Below, in pieces: positions 46,379-57,710 of a DNA stretch of 64,000 nt. Origin of the DNA: Ophiosphaerella korrae (taxonomy: Eukaryota > Ascomycota > Dothideomycetes > Pleosporales > Phaeosphaeriaceae). Under the pieces are notes generated by a model. It saw only the letters and a list, made by a program, of their open reading frames with translations, did not search any database and was not told the DNA's origin. The DNA lies in the NCBI GenBank assembly GCA_028456385.1, contig JALNQF010000039.1, positions 62,001-126,000 on the forward strand. Reading direction: 5' to 3'. Made by a program: the position numbers and the translations under genes. Position 1 is the stretch's first letter, and every line of letters starts with the position of its first letter.

Positions 46379-47169
46379 ATAGCAGATAAGATATCCGACC
46401 TAGCTTTTTGTTTTAGCAATACTATGCCACAGTAAATACTCTTAGTCGAAGGTCACATCTTACTCAAACTTCGCTAGGCTCCTGTTATGCATTCGAAGAC
46501 GCCGGGGCGGTTGCCCGCGCCGCAAAACCAAGGCTGCAAGGCATGTTGTGCCCTCACACCAAGAGCCTCGGCTTTTACAAAAGCGGTGTGACCGGCCCGG
46601 AATGATTAATTACCAATCTCCCGGGCTGCTCCACCCTCAGGATGAAAACTTCCGGTATCCTACCTCCCCGCCGACATTCGCACCCCTGCGGGAACATCCA
46701 GCTCTCTTGTAACCGCGTTACCAACAAAAACCTTACTCGTGAATCCTGACCGCTCCGTAAAGGAGTGCTCCTAACCCGCGAACGTATTACGGTCTGTGAT
46801 CTAGATGCCGCATGAGCAAAATAGGCCATTCCTCTACTCTTAACAGGTTATGGTGTCTTGCTGACCCCTAGGCTTGAAATAGGACAGTCGAGAACATTCA
46901 AAGACATGATCCGTCCTAATTGGTACAATTAACCAATGAGACTAAGACTTATGGTGTTTGAGCAATGTACCAATCTATTATGGGCTTTCCATTTAATGAC
47001 TTAATGTCGACTTTGTAGTTGCTATGGTTCAATTCAAAAAAATTTGTGGCGTGATAGAAGGCCCCCTTAATAGTTGCTGCACCTAAATTCGAAGGTCAAC
47101 CTAGCTACTCATAAATCCTCGAAATCGTTTTTGGATTTATCAGGACGGAAAGCCTTGCATTTCTGTAAC
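46379..47169. other. Spacer between pseudogenes
   Basis: One minus-strand frame of 84 codons (46575-46829) is GC-rich and Arg-rich and not recognised. Nothing else noted. Confidence 0.4.
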
Positions 47170-48130
47170 CCTATTGATTGATATTTAGATGGCCGAAACC
47201 TTTCTCACGCAGCAGTAAGTCCCCAGCCTTTGCTAATTTGGCCATAAATAGACCACGGCCTTTGTTCTTCGTAATTTTGATCTCTACTTGCCGGGTATAT
47301 GTAGCGTGGTCTAGATGCGGAGGAATTAGTTTCTCCGCTTCTGCCTGAAGCAAGTTATACTTCCCCGTAGACTTTTCGTCTCATAGAGGTCGTATGCAAT
47401 ACACCACTTGAGCTGCTTGCTCATTGTTTGGAAATCTATCGCAGAGAGCCTTGATCACTTCCAAGCAGTCTTCATATCTTTTTAGGTGATGCAGAGCTTC
47501 TGCCGCGCAGAGTAGTGCTTTTTCTGAGTGGTCATCCTCAAAAGCAGGATAATCCGTATTGGTCAACGCGGTATCATACTGCCTAGTCCTGAGAAATGCC
47601 AGAGCTCAATTTCAGTGAATAATTCTAGACTCTGAGGGCTTAATCAAGAACAACATCGCACGCGAGTACTCGTAGAGCTTGACATAGTTATTCTTTATGG
47701 TTACCGAATCGGTCATGTACTCCTTGATAGCCTACCAGTGTTTTCAATCCCCCATCAGTTTATTTTCTTCCAAGCCTCTGCAGGATCTATAAATTAGGGA
47801 CTTTATTGTCATTTTGATCGAGGCATTTAACATCAAAGAGATGACCAGCCTGTAACACAAATTTACTGGACGCCATAACCTTGAAGTAGGGCTCTTTTAT
47901 CAGCAATATCGAACTTCTACAATATCAATAGCCTTCCGAAAATGCTACCCTTCCCATGGATACAGCAGTAGTATAGTGGCATCCTCGCAATCATCCTCTG
48001 TCAGCACTAGTATTTCGACCATTCGATTCGGTGGGACGATGACTCGCGCCAACAGAGATGTATCACGATGATGCGTCTATAATCTGGGATCTCGGATAGT
48101 AATGGGCCCGAGCGTATGAAATGACGAAGT
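47170..48130 (-). pseudogene. TPR-SET domain protein pseudogene, truncated
   Basis: Ordered fragments on the minus strand match the N-terminal two thirds of a fungal TPR plus SET protein. These are VPPNRMVEILVLTEDDCEDA near 48050, KEPYFKVM near 47890, the TPR part EKALLCAAEALHHLKRYEDC near 47510, an in-frame TGA near 47382 followed by DEKSTGKYN, then the SET entry KNKGRGLFMAKLAKAGDLLL near 47270. The frame ends at 47171 soon after LREKGFGH, so the catalytic NHxC part and post-SET region are missing. Several further stops and frame changes lie upstream of 47566. SET proteins methylate lysines on histones or other proteins; this copy cannot. Confidence 0.7.
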
Positions 48131-48761
48131 GCAAGGTAGATATACCGATGAAATGAATGATATACGAATTAAGGCTTCTATATTATGCTGTTTCTCGACT
48201 GACCTAGTCGTCAAAGACGCCGTGAAATCAAACAACGTAACATCTCTGGGCTTACGATATCTAGAATCGAAGCTTCGGGGAGGAGGCTAGCACCTGCGCC
48301 GAACGCAATGCAGCTGAAGCATTTTACCTTCGGCAGTCGAACTTCAAATGCTTACCAAAAGGAAACATTGGCATTGAATCATTGAGAGAGTGGCTAAGTA
48401 AGCTCCTTTTTGAGCATGTCGAAGAAGACCTCCCAAAATTACACAGCGACTATATACAGTAGTGCAATGGATTGCATCTCTAGCAGTATGGCGCACCCAA
48501 GTCTGTCGCACTCTACCATCGGCCACCCCGTACCTCTTACAACAAACTTGTACAGACAAGTCGCCATGAGTATCGCGAAGAAACATCTTCCTAGCCCACT
48601 CACGATTGGCAGGCTGTGCGACAGCTGGCCGACTGATAGTATCAGAGCTAGTGAGCACCTTTTACGTGCTAGCGACACCCATCCAGAAGCCAATCTCGCT
48701 AAAGCTGTATACCTCAACATCTTGTATTCTATATTTAACGCATGTTTTGTACAAGTTAGGA
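48131..48761. other. 3' spacer of the terpene synthase gene
   Basis: Overlapping open frames on both strands (48344-48811) are not recognised and overlap the terminal exon of the terpene synthase on the opposite strand. Confidence 0.4.
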
Positions 48762-50244
48762 CTAAGCTTGTATTGCAATTGGGTTATCACACAGCGCTCG
48801 CTGTGAGTTAAACTTCCCATCCCACTTTGTTTGAAGCTCTGACTGAGTCTTGGTAGAGGTGCTCATAGTCTTAAGGTATGGAGGGCTGATCATGACGTCG
48901 ATCTTGCGGGTGCGGCGGACCTCAAGGGCTTCTTCGCCAAGGTATCGCTTGGAGCGGAAACTGGCGGGTAGGCGGGCGTAAGTTTACTATTATGGAACGA
49001 CAAGCGCATGCCACATGGGCAAATATATGAAGTTACTTACCTCCAGCTGATGTTGGCCTGGACAATGTTCTGGATGCCCTCGATGTAGCGTCGGACTTGG
49101 ATGTCGACCTCGGCGCCCCAGCTAGGGAGGCGATCGATGGCCTGGTCCCATTGAATGTAGCGCTGCTCGAGTAAGGCGCCTACCGTGTCGAAGGCCTCTT
49201 GGGCCGACTGGCCGAGCAAGCGGCAAGCGGCAGTCATGTTAAAGGGACAGTCCTCGCTCTGTGAGCGAAAATGGTCAGGGCTGATCTATCGGCTAGTACA
49301 GGCACCGTTGGTACAAGCTTACCTCTTCTTTGCGGTATGAGAGAATGTCGTTGGAGCTGTTGTGTAAAACAGTCAGCATTCGGGATCAGGTGGCGTGGAA
49401 GACATGTGAAGCGGCGTACAGGATGACAAAGTCGGCACCGAGGCGTTCCAATTTCTGGATGACGGGGTGCTCAAAGACCTCGTCTGGAAGCTGAAGACCA
49501 TGGGCGTACTCGACGAGGTGGTAAAGTGGCGCGACGCCGACGGATAGCTGCCGTGTCTGAAGCATTTCCTGCAGGGAGGGGATGTGATTGATGGTGAAAT
49601 GCTCGACGTGGTACGCCACACCCAACGTGTAGTGTTGCATTGCACGGGCGAATCGCCTCTGGGTGCCGAAAGATGAGCCTACTTGAAGTCTCCTGTAAAC
49701 ATCATCGTGTGCCTTGACAACAGGGAGCTTAGACCCAACAAATTCATTACCCATCATGTTGGCCATCAAGCTGTCAAGAACACGCTGAGATGTGGGAAGG
49801 TCGGTCCTCAGATGACCAGAGTCAAACACTACAATATCAAGGAGTGTTAGTTCAAAAACAAATTCAAGCAAGACGCAACGTGCTTGTTATGAGATGGTGG
49901 AATGAGAATTTACTGTCGTCAAAGGGGAAGACCCAGTTTCCCCAGTCGCACAGGGTCTTCAACCTGTCCGCGGAGGCGTCTGGTGCCGCGATGGAGATGA
50001 ACCACGAGAAGTCGCAGGCGTTAACTTTCTTGCGCATACTGGGCGTGAAGCCGCATATCCTGTTTGGTACTGTTAGGGTACGGCTTGCCCTTTGCACCTA
50101 GACATCTGGCAAGGGGACTGCTTACGCTGCAAGCCATTCTTCCGACTCGATCTTTGCTGCTTGGTATCCCTCGTTTGCCCTGGGTTCCTGAACTAGAAAG
50201 CACCTAAACATGTCGGGGAGGGTGACAACGGTTCTGTCTTCCAT
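48762..50244 (-). CDS. Class I terpene synthase (sesquiterpene cyclase type), six exons
   Basis: My model is complement(join(48762..48960,49041..49258,49323..49356,49420..49828,49914..50059,50126..50244)), 374 residues. All five introns (63-85 bp) have GT-AG ends, and the phases fit. The metal-binding motif DDMFD is at residues 87-91, preceded by WGNWVFPF. The second motif is N227-D-x-x-S231-x-x-x-E235 (NDILSYRKE). A late RY pair (314-315, in SFRSKRYLG) matches the RY that senses pyrophosphate. Length and motifs place it with fungal enzymes that ionise prenyl diphosphate, most likely farnesyl diphosphate, and cyclise it (PF19086 type). The product cannot be predicted. No signal or membrane segment, so the enzyme is cytosolic. 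It is divergent from the MpaB-type oxygenase 1.13 kb away. The start at 50244 is supported by the usual short N-terminus. Confidence 0.93.
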
Positions 50245-51374
50245 TTCTGCGGGTACAATGTAATATGAGGTAGATACAATAGGGTTAGACGAAGAAGAAG
50301 ATATCCAGCTAGAGTGTGAAGTAAAGAAGGAATGAGGGAAGGAAGGAGCATAAAAAGATGGATGAGGAATGACAAGAGATCAAGCGACTCTAGGGACTAG
50401 CGGTATACTTGGTAGGACAGATACCAGGCTGGAAGAGCCAAATGCGTTGATCGTTTTGTGGTTTCTATTCGCCGACTTGTAGTGAGAAGAGGGTCCGAAC
50501 GAACACACCGGATTTTGAAGGTATAATATAGTATTGCGTAATGTTGGAAATGTAAGGAAGTTAGGAAATCCTTTTTAGCTAAGGTTATTAGGAAAATCTA
50601 GGTAGGCATCAGTAAATTCGCATGGGATTTGTGGGAGTCGCCGAATAGATCCTTACAAGATTTTCAAGTCTGCTTAAAGTTTCTAACCCAAAGAAGTAAA
50701 AATCGGAACTTCTAAGGTTGACAGTCCTAATATAAGATTGGGGCTAACAAAGGTGGAAGCGGTGTATAATTCGGAAGCTAGGCCATAGTAGGAGATTTTT
50801 GTGGCTGAGATATAATCACTAGCTACGCACGCGTATGAAGGATCTACCCTTCGACCCTAGACAGGCAATCCCGAGATACGCAAATAGAAAATGCTAGTCT
50901 CTTACAGCTAGTGAATTACTTAACGAGGCTAGCATTCTTTCATAGCCCGAGTGTGGGGTATCGAGGAAAACCCGCCTTTGCTCGCGGGTCGTGCTAGGCA
51001 ATTAATAGATCGGGATGTACATATCTGCACAGCGTATAGGTAGTTCTCCATAGCTCTTTGTTGTTCCTACGGACAACACCCTAGCGCTTATTTACTGATA
51101 AGGCTTACTTCCCCATTGTCGAGCTCCCTTCAGACTCCGGCTCTTTCTCTTTACATATTATGGCTCCTTCTTATTCAGCTTATTCGAGGGACGAATAGAG
51201 TTATCTATTAAACACACGGGCCCCGTTTTTACATCTTCGTATTTACATCCCTATCGTGAAAACCCAGCTATCTCTGTATCTTATTGCGCTTTGCGTCTTG
51301 ATCTAGCTCTATACCAGACAGCAATATAGTCCACGGAGTTACATAGTTGTCTACTTCTCTCCTACTCAAGACCC
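50245..51374. promoter_or_regulatory. Shared divergent promoter region of the terpene synthase and oxygenase genes
   Basis: 1.13 kb between two divergent starts. It is AT-rich with no coding frame of note. I could not point to a specific activator site. A bidirectional region fits co-regulation of the two genes (inference). Confidence 0.45.
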
Positions 51375-52793
51375 ATGGGCGGCTTTAAAAGCTCCGACAT
51401 TGGCGGGGGCGACCTCCGCACTGTCGGTAACTACTCCTTCCACTGGACCAAAGACCACATCCCCAAGAACAAGACAGACCCCCTCCGATTCGAGCATGAT
51501 GAGCTCGGCGCCGCTACTGTTAACAAGATCCAGGAGATCTATCAGCGTGAGCAGGAGGCCCGCAAGCAACAGGGAAAGCAGCCAACCAAACTGGATATGT
51601 ACGCGACACTCAAGGCCAACCAGGAGCACGATGAGGCGCTCAGCAAGTTCTGGGCCCAAGTTAACACAGTGCCCGACTGGGTCGACTGGGCACAGCTCGA
51701 GCGTGGACAGCGCTTCTTCTACCGCTACGCATTGGGCAACATCATTGGTTTCGCGCTCCAGGGGTTCGTCGGCGAAAACTCAGCATCCGCAAGCGTCGTC
51801 GAGGTGCTGCTGCGTACCGGCGGCTTCAGCACGCGGTCGCTACGGCGGCGACTGCTGGAGACGTTCCAGCTCGTGCTCGAGGTGACGCACTCGTTGGCCT
51901 TCATCAAACCGGGCGGCAAGGGCCACGAAACAACGGTTCGCGTGCGGCTACTGCACTCGATGGTGCAACAGCGCATGCTGCGGGTGGCTGAGGCCAAGGG
52001 CCATGCCTACTTCGACACCACCGTCCACGGCGTGCCCTTGAACACGCTCGACTCGATCCATGCCATCACCACCTTCAGCTGCAACCACGCGTGGCAGCAG
52101 CTGCCGCATATGGGCATCCGCCCGGCCCAAGGCGAGATCGACGACTACATCGCGCTCTGGAGGTATGTCGCGCACGTTATCGGCACCCCTCCCGACTTCT
52201 TTGCAACGACGCCCCGGGCTAAGGCTATCATGGAGTCGCTCAGCTACAACGAGTTGCTCGTGACGCCGTCGTCGCTCGTCGTCGGGCACAACTTCGTCGA
52301 GGCCCTCAAGGACCTCCCGCCTATCAACATCTCGGGCGGCTTCATCCAGGCCGGCAGCCGCTGGCTCAACGGCGACGAGATCTGCGACCAGCTTGGCATG
52401 GGCAAGCCAGGCTGGTACCCGTACGCCTGTTTCAAGGGCCACTGCTGGCTTGTCGTCGCCCTCGCGACGGCCCAGCGCTGGCTCCCATTCTTCGATGCTT
52501 GGTCCATCGACTTTTACCGTGACACCCTGCACAACGCCATCATCCACTCCAAGTACGGCCTCCAGGGTGGCTCGCTGCTCGACTTCAAGTATATCCCCGA
52601 CGGCCGCATCACGGGGCGTGAAAAGAACGATCGCCCGTACGGCGACCGCATGTGGTTCTACGAACGTCCGCTCGAGCTGCTCTACTTCATTGTCTTCTGC
52701 GTCGGATGCATATCCATCCTGGGTAGCACTGTCATCGCGGCGCAGCTTGTGATGGCCCTGGTCGTCCACGGAACGATTCTTGTGGGTGCCTAG
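51375..52793 (+). CDS. ER-bound oxygenase of the MpaB/rubber-oxygenase family (DUF2236)
   Basis: 472 residues, intronless. The central region (about residues 100-330) has the features of the DUF2236/MpaB catalytic domain (PF09995): GFALQGFVGENSAS, a Thr- and Arg-rich helix (LLETFQLVLEVT), GGKGHETTVRVRLLHSMVQQRML with the conserved RLLH (candidate haem-ligand His), and LNTLDSIHAITTFS. The C-terminus (about 435-470) is a hydrophobic segment likely anchoring it in a membrane. Family members cleave carbon-carbon double bonds oxidatively, for example MpaB on the farnesyl chain in mycophenolic acid synthesis and Lcp on rubber. A member beside a terpene synthase suggests it acts on the terpene product or a prenyl chain (inference). 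Codon use here is much more GC-rich than the flanks. The ATG at 51375 follows a pyrimidine-rich leader. Confidence 0.88.
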   Translation: MGGFKSSDIGGGDLRTVGNYSFHWTKDHIPKNKTDPLRFEHDELGAATVNKIQEIYQREQEARKQQGKQPTKLDMYATLKANQEHDEALSKFWAQVNTVPDWVDWAQLERGQRFFYRYALGNIIGFALQGFVGENSASASVVEVLLRTGGFSTRSLRRRLLETFQLVLEVTHSLAFIKPGGKGHETTVRVRLLHSMVQQRMLRVAEAKGHAYFDTTVHGVPLNTLDSIHAITTFSCNHAWQQLPHMGIRPAQGEIDDYIALWRYVAHVIGTPPDFFATTPRAKAIMESLSYNELLVTPSSLVVGHNFVEALKDLPPINISGGFIQAGSRWLNGDEICDQLGMGKPGWYPYACFKGHCWLVVALATAQRWLPFFDAWSIDFYRDTLHNAIIHSKYGLQGGSLLDFKYIPDGRITGREKNDRPYGDRMWFYERPLELLYFIVFCVGCISILGSTVIAAQLVMALVVHGTILVGA

Positions 52794-54349
52794 GTGAGGA
52801 CGACAGGTTGTACCCCGCAATGGCGCGCTAAAATCTCACTTGTTGGGTAAACGTCGGAGCGGTTCCAAAAAAAATCTCATTTGAGCTTTTCCCTAAGGCT
52901 TCTAAGTTCGCCCTCGAGTATCTGTGCGCCAGCGCTAGACTTCACACTTTTTCACTTTTGAATAGTCAGCGTAAGCAGCACAGCCATGGCGGTGGGTCGC
53001 CGTGGGGGATTTCTAGCAGAATTTCTTGGCATAGGGCTAGATGGCATCTGACGTGAATGGCTATTTACTGAAATGTAGTGAGTTTGATGCTTGCTGCCTT
53101 ATCTGATGTAACTAGGGGAGAAAGCTCGCGCATGGGCTACCGGGCCACCCAACCCAAATGGATCACCCCAACTTCAACACACGATAACTCTCCAACACAG
53201 CGCCCAAGATAGCTGATGTTGAGGCTTGTGTACAATATGCAATCCACGGTCTTAGTGCTAGTAAAATTAAAGTGAGCGACGCGCAGCCAAGGCGTGGCAT
53301 ATGCCACAATCTGTTCTCTAAGCTCAGCGCACCGCGTAGGCTACGCAAGATATCTCAAGTATCTCAGCAGTACTTAATTCGGCCTTTCTGGTATATGATT
53401 GCGCAATCTTGATGGATTTACTATTGTATCACGGTCTCCTTTCTGCTTTGTATTGTTTATTTACTCTTAGCATTTGGTGAGGACTCGACTGTGCGTTGCA
53501 TATTCTATACTATCCAAAACGACGTACTATAACAAAATAAAAATCGTTGTTGGGGCAATTTTGCTGCTGCATGTGCTCACAACTAGTAGTGCTGCTGAAA
53601 TTTTCTAGTCCGGTCATTGACGCAACTCTGAATCGCCGCATCGTGGCTGTAGCACGAGGTTAACAACCTGCTGTAGTGAAGCTGCGGTTGGTATGGAGTT
53701 CGAGCCTATATTGAAATATCCGGATCTAGGTTTGAGCTATACCCAATTGGCGATCCTTGTTCGGAACATTTATTGACTATTATTGGATTTTCGGTCAAGC
53801 TACATTGAAGCAGCGGGGCGCAGTCGGATAGCAAAATACTGCAGGGAGTCGCAGCCGAAGCGACAACTACTATTTTTCTTCTTAAGCCAAATACGCTATG
53901 CAGATAATATGCAGCAGTGTGCGCTGCAAGGATAATACATGTAATGTGAACTCGCTGGTGAGGTGCATTGCAGAACAACAACACATCACTCTGAAGACTG
54001 TTTTGTAGTTGCATCTGTGTCTAGGAGCGACGCAGGGCCGTACTAACGTACTCCCATACGATGCATCCGGAACACGCCCACCTCAGGTCACTCATTACCA
54101 TGAGAGTGGCTCAATCCATGTAAAGCTATGAAAATTGTCAGTCTATCGCGAATGATTCTCAGTACGAATTTGCACTGGTGTCACTCGACAGCAAAGACGC
54201 ATGCCCCTCCGCTCTATTATTTCATTGACTGACAATTAGACTGACTTATGGCCAATACGGTAGATTAAAAAACTTCCAAACCTGACCTATTTCGAGAAAA
54301 CTGGATGAACTCAGCAAACTTTCTTAACCTAGCTGCCTAAGTGTATGAC
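52794..54349. other. 1.5-kb stretch with no recognised gene
   Basis: 3' side of the oxygenase gene. Minus-strand frames of 61 and 102 codons (53163-53348, 53706-54014) are unlike known proteins. Confidence 0.4.
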
Positions 54350-54775
54350 CTGACAGCTGCACCTACTCCTTTAATCCTTTCACCTATGTCTTCACCCAGG
54401 ACAAAGTCTGGCAGTGCAACGATAAGGATCCGAAGCAGCCGTAAGTCCCACTCATCCCATTATCCCCGACCACCTCGTCTCCAGAGCAGGCGTACTATGC
54501 ATACTTACTCTTCGACACGCAGAATCTACTTCGATGGATCCGGCACCTTCAACTGGAGCAAGGATCCGAACTCGCATTGCGTTGACCCCGACAATACTCT
54601 ATACTGCTACTGGAACGGGGACCAAGTTAACCTACAACCTGGTGTGCCCTACGCCATTCCGAAGGTTACGGCTAGCCTGGTCAACGTGTTGCCGCCAGGA
54701 AATTCGAGCCAAGTTTTGTTGGGCTCTGTTAGGGTAAATGGAAAATGGCAGAAAGCGAGTAAAGTAGGGATGTAG
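54350..54775 (+). pseudogene. Fragment of a small Cys-containing protein gene
   Basis: Two exon-like blocks, about 54350-54439 (DSCTYSFNPFTYVFTQDKVW, then NDKDPKQP) and 54522-54775 (IYFDGSGTFNWSKDP, then CVDPDNTLYCYWNG), join in frame across an intron with GTAAGT and CGCAG ends. The product would be about 113 residues with five Cys, like secreted proteins of unknown role. Just upstream of the first block is an in-frame stop and no start or signal peptide, so the 5' part seems lost. I do not recognise the family. Confidence 0.45.
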
Positions 54776-55239
54776 CCGGTAGTTTTATAGCACTAAGATC
54801 AATAGGGTGTACTCTACTCTTAAGCTCTATTTAAACAGACTTGCTTACGTTTAAAAATTATCCGGACTCTACGGAGTAATAAAATATATAAAGTGTCTCT
54901 AGATTTGGTAGCTGTTTAAAGATTCTAGTAAGCTACTCTATGGATAAATCTACCTGAATATCTTTATTAATATATCCCTAAAAATAGTGAGGAGAGAGTT
55001 TTCTTCAGTTAAATAGTTTCCTTGAGGAGTTCCTTGAATAAGTACCTAAGAGAATATGTATTTCTATTACCTTAGAAGCCAACAGAGTGGATAAATAGTC
55101 TAAGAGACGTAGCTACATAACCCTACCTAACTAAGTAAACTACCTTAGGGAGCAATATCAAATCAATTAGGACCCAAAAGCTCGTTGAATTCGCTACCAC
55201 GGCCACATCAACCTTACTAGTTAAGCCTTCATTTTTGCA
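54776..55239. other. TpA-rich decayed stretch
   Basis: Strongly AT- and TpA-rich, no gene. Consistent with RIP-decayed repeat DNA. Confidence 0.45.
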
Positions 55240-56123
55240 CCTGTCAAATGAGCCGGCGTACGAGCCAGCTCATGAATCGATTCAGATGACGATTGAGATG
55301 GCGGTGGCGATCGATCTGGCATCGCGTGCGCGATGCTAGTGCGCGATGCTAGTGCGCGATACTAGCTCGCCATCAACTCGACCACAACCACAACTCATCA
55401 ACTCAACTACGGCGCATCCTTGGAGAGCCGCAGCGCCAGCTGGAGAATTGAGATCTGATTCGGCAATCACATGAATAACGGCTATCGTCAATATGATGGC
55501 TCATCGCGTCATGACCAGACTGCGTAGAGCCGATACATGAGCAAACCACGAAACTCGAGATAAACGGCTCTCCATCACCGAGCCGCAACTGCGCAGAGAC
55601 GAGTATATAGATTGGAGACAGAGCAATCAATCAACTCAATTCGAATCAATTCAATCATCCACATCATCAATCAGTGACCATAAAATCCGACAGCACCCAC
55701 GTGTTGGATTTGACGGTCACTGATTGATGATGTGGATGATTGAATTGATTCGAATTGAGTTGATTGATTGCTCTGTCTCCAATCTATATACTCGTCTCTG
55801 CGCAGTTGCGGCTCGGTGATGGAGAGCCGTTTATCTCGAGTTTCGTGGTTTGCTCATGTATCGGCTCTACGCAGTCAGGTTATGACGTGATGAGCCATCA
55901 TACTGACGGTAGCCGTGTTGGGGCCGGATCTCAGATCTCCGGCTGGCGCTGGTGTGTTGATGCGCAGTAGTTGAGTTGGTGCGTCGCCACAGATTCCAGG
56001 TGTACCTGGAATCTGTTGATTGACTCGCTTAGCTAGTGGCGCACGTGCCTAATCGATCGCGATCGCGATCGCCATCTGAATCTCACGAGCCAGCTCAGCT
56101 GGCAGCGTCACATCTGACAGTAG
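55240..56123. repeat. Large palindrome with a perfect 162-bp core inverted repeat
   Basis: Bases 55518-55679 and 55715-55876 are exact inverted copies (162 bp each). The symmetry continues imperfectly outward to about 55240 and 56123. It also continues inward through the 35-bp centre, where the two halves (AAATCC-x-ACA with TGTTGGATTT) pair as well. The centre starts CAGTGACC and ends GGTCACTG, resembling hAT-type terminal repeats placed back to back. The outer arms share AGCCAGCTCA and GATTCAGATG. The same short peptide frame appears on both arms, which is a by-product. It may be an inverted dimer of a non-autonomous hAT element. Confidence 0.85.
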
Positions 56124-56317
56124 CGCTATGAGATGAATTAAAGGATTCGCAAGAGGAGGATGGATTCGACTTACAAAACCTTAGTATGCCTAGCTAGATT
56201 TCTCGATATACTCAATATCTTCAATATTCAATATTTAATACTCAATATGAACTTCTTTAATACTGACTCTTTTCAATATAAGGTCAATTTGGATATTGAA
56301 TATTGAATGCAACACTG

Positions 56318-56564
56318 ATGTCAGCTGAGGCAGAGAGAGTGTTCAGCGGCGCGCGGAGAGCAACAACCTGGGAGAGAGCAGCTATCAGCTCGTAATATTC
56401 AGCGTTTAGATTGTTTGAAGAATGGACTGACGAGCAAGCTATCACATAGCGTATTCTTAAAGCATGAAGGCAAGATTATATGGGCCGAGGACGTCGATTT
56501 GATGATAAAACAGGCAGAGGGGGAAATTACAGAGTATCAGGCTTCAAAAGCATCAGAAGAGTAG
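56318..56564 (+). pseudogene. hAT transposase C-terminal (dimerisation) remnant
   Basis: The plus strand reads MSAEAERVFSGARRATTWER, a hallmark of the hAT C-terminal dimerisation region. It then meets TAA and, with one frame change, continues NIQRLDCLKNGL and a charged tail to TAG at 56562-56564. The catalytic part is missing. It lies about 200 bp beyond the palindrome, so both may derive from one hAT family. Confidence 0.85.
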
Positions 56565-56860
56565 ATGTAAGTCTACAGAGCAATTGATCGTGCGAATCGG
56601 CGAATCTAATCATAATCGCACAGTTCGATTTATAATTGATCTGAATTAGAGCCTTGATTCAGATTCAAAAGATTATACATCCCTGCTCCTAACTGACATG
56701 GTGAATTTGCATCGATGAGTGCTCAGTAAATTAGCAGTTGCTTTTAGAGGAGCATCGCTCGACGTGGACAGTTTAGTTCGAAAGCATAAGCTTTGATTCT
56801 CGTTGGGTGTAAACTACCATACTATCTTAACGTCTAGGATCAGCCCTCTACCAATAAGCA
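56565..56860. other. 3' remainder of the hAT relic and spacer
   Basis: AT-rich with short inverted motifs (GATTCAGATTCA type). No gene. Confidence 0.4.
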
Positions 56861-57544
56861 CTATCTACCGCAGATCATACTGATACAGCTCAACAGTCCG
56901 AGGACTATGTCCTGTACTAGAATCATACCCACGATCACTATGATTAGCACGAGCCAAACTGGCAACAAGAAGAAACGAAACACGTCCCTCACCAGCCCCA
57001 AAAAATGCCAATGCACCGCCCAATTACCCAATAAAAAGTATAGCCTATACTGATCTCTAACAAAGAGCAACTCGCGCGTTAGGGCATGGTGTACGAGTCT
57101 ACCTGGCCAATAGCGAAACAAGATATAGAGCAAATGCAAGAGGCTGGCGAACCCCCAAATATTGACGTCCATCCACTCCGGATAATCCGTCGGCTCGATA
57201 AATACAGTTGCCCACGTAAAGGGATATATTTGCGAAGGGGTGAGCATTGTAACATATTTCTCAAAAATCGGGAGTGCTATCAGAGCAATGAAAGGGGCAC
57301 AGGTGCGTCGTAGTATAATATTGGCGATGTTGGATACGACCTGAAGCCAATGAGGGGTTTGAGTCGCGGTTTGGGACTTTGTCCAGGTCACAGCGCGCAT
57401 TTTGGCCAGTAGGGACTTGAATGATAGACCCAACAATACCGTGAAGAGGAGCAACAAGATCAAGACCACGAAGAAGGACCATAGTGTTGCGGATCTTGGA
57501 AGAACAGCCATGCTGTATAGTGACTTTGAAACCATTAGTTTCAT
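56861..57544 (-). CDS. Multi-pass membrane protein of unknown function
   Basis: 227 residues, intronless. Hydrophobic segments near residues 20-43, 80-100, 128-146, 166-182 and 188-222, the last long enough for one or two spans. No signal peptide and no motif I recognise. Polar loops are Trp- and Arg-rich (FRYWPGRLVHHALTRELLF). Its 5' end is 167 bp from the stop of the five-exon gene on the same strand, so it is immediately downstream. Such membrane proteins next to secondary-metabolism or recognition genes are common in fungi, but no role can be inferred here. Confidence 0.6.
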   Translation of the reverse strand: MKLMVSKSLYSMAVLPRSATLWSFFVVLILLLLFTVLLGLSFKSLLAKMRAVTWTKSQTATQTPHWLQVVSNIANIILRRTCAPFIALIALPIFEKYVTMLTPSQIYPFTWATVFIEPTDYPEWMDVNIWGFASLLHLLYILFRYWPGRLVHHALTRELLFVRDQYRLYFLLGNWAVHWHFLGLVRDVFRFFLLPVWLVLIIVIVGMILVQDIVLGLLSCISMICGR

Positions 57545-57710
57545 ATCGCATTGCCCAAACGGTTATTACGTACGGCGGAGGCGGTCAGCGGAAGATATAT
57601 GGTTGCGAGATAAGCAAGTATCTTAAGTCGGCGCCCTTGCTGGAGGGCTATGCGTGCCTCTAACACGGCCGTGACCCCGTGTAACTGTCATCATTTTTAG
57701 AAAGTCATCG

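Noticed and set aside
48344..48811. Open frames of 93-133 codons on both strands
   Set aside because: Overlap the last exon of the terpene synthase and each other; no motif.
51948..52820. 290-codon minus-strand frame antisense to the oxygenase
   Set aside because: Shadow of a GC-rich coding region; Val/Asp/Arg-rich composition typical of antisense frames.
55403..55970. Two identical short protein frames
   Set aside because: They are the same sequence on the two arms of the palindrome, not a gene family.
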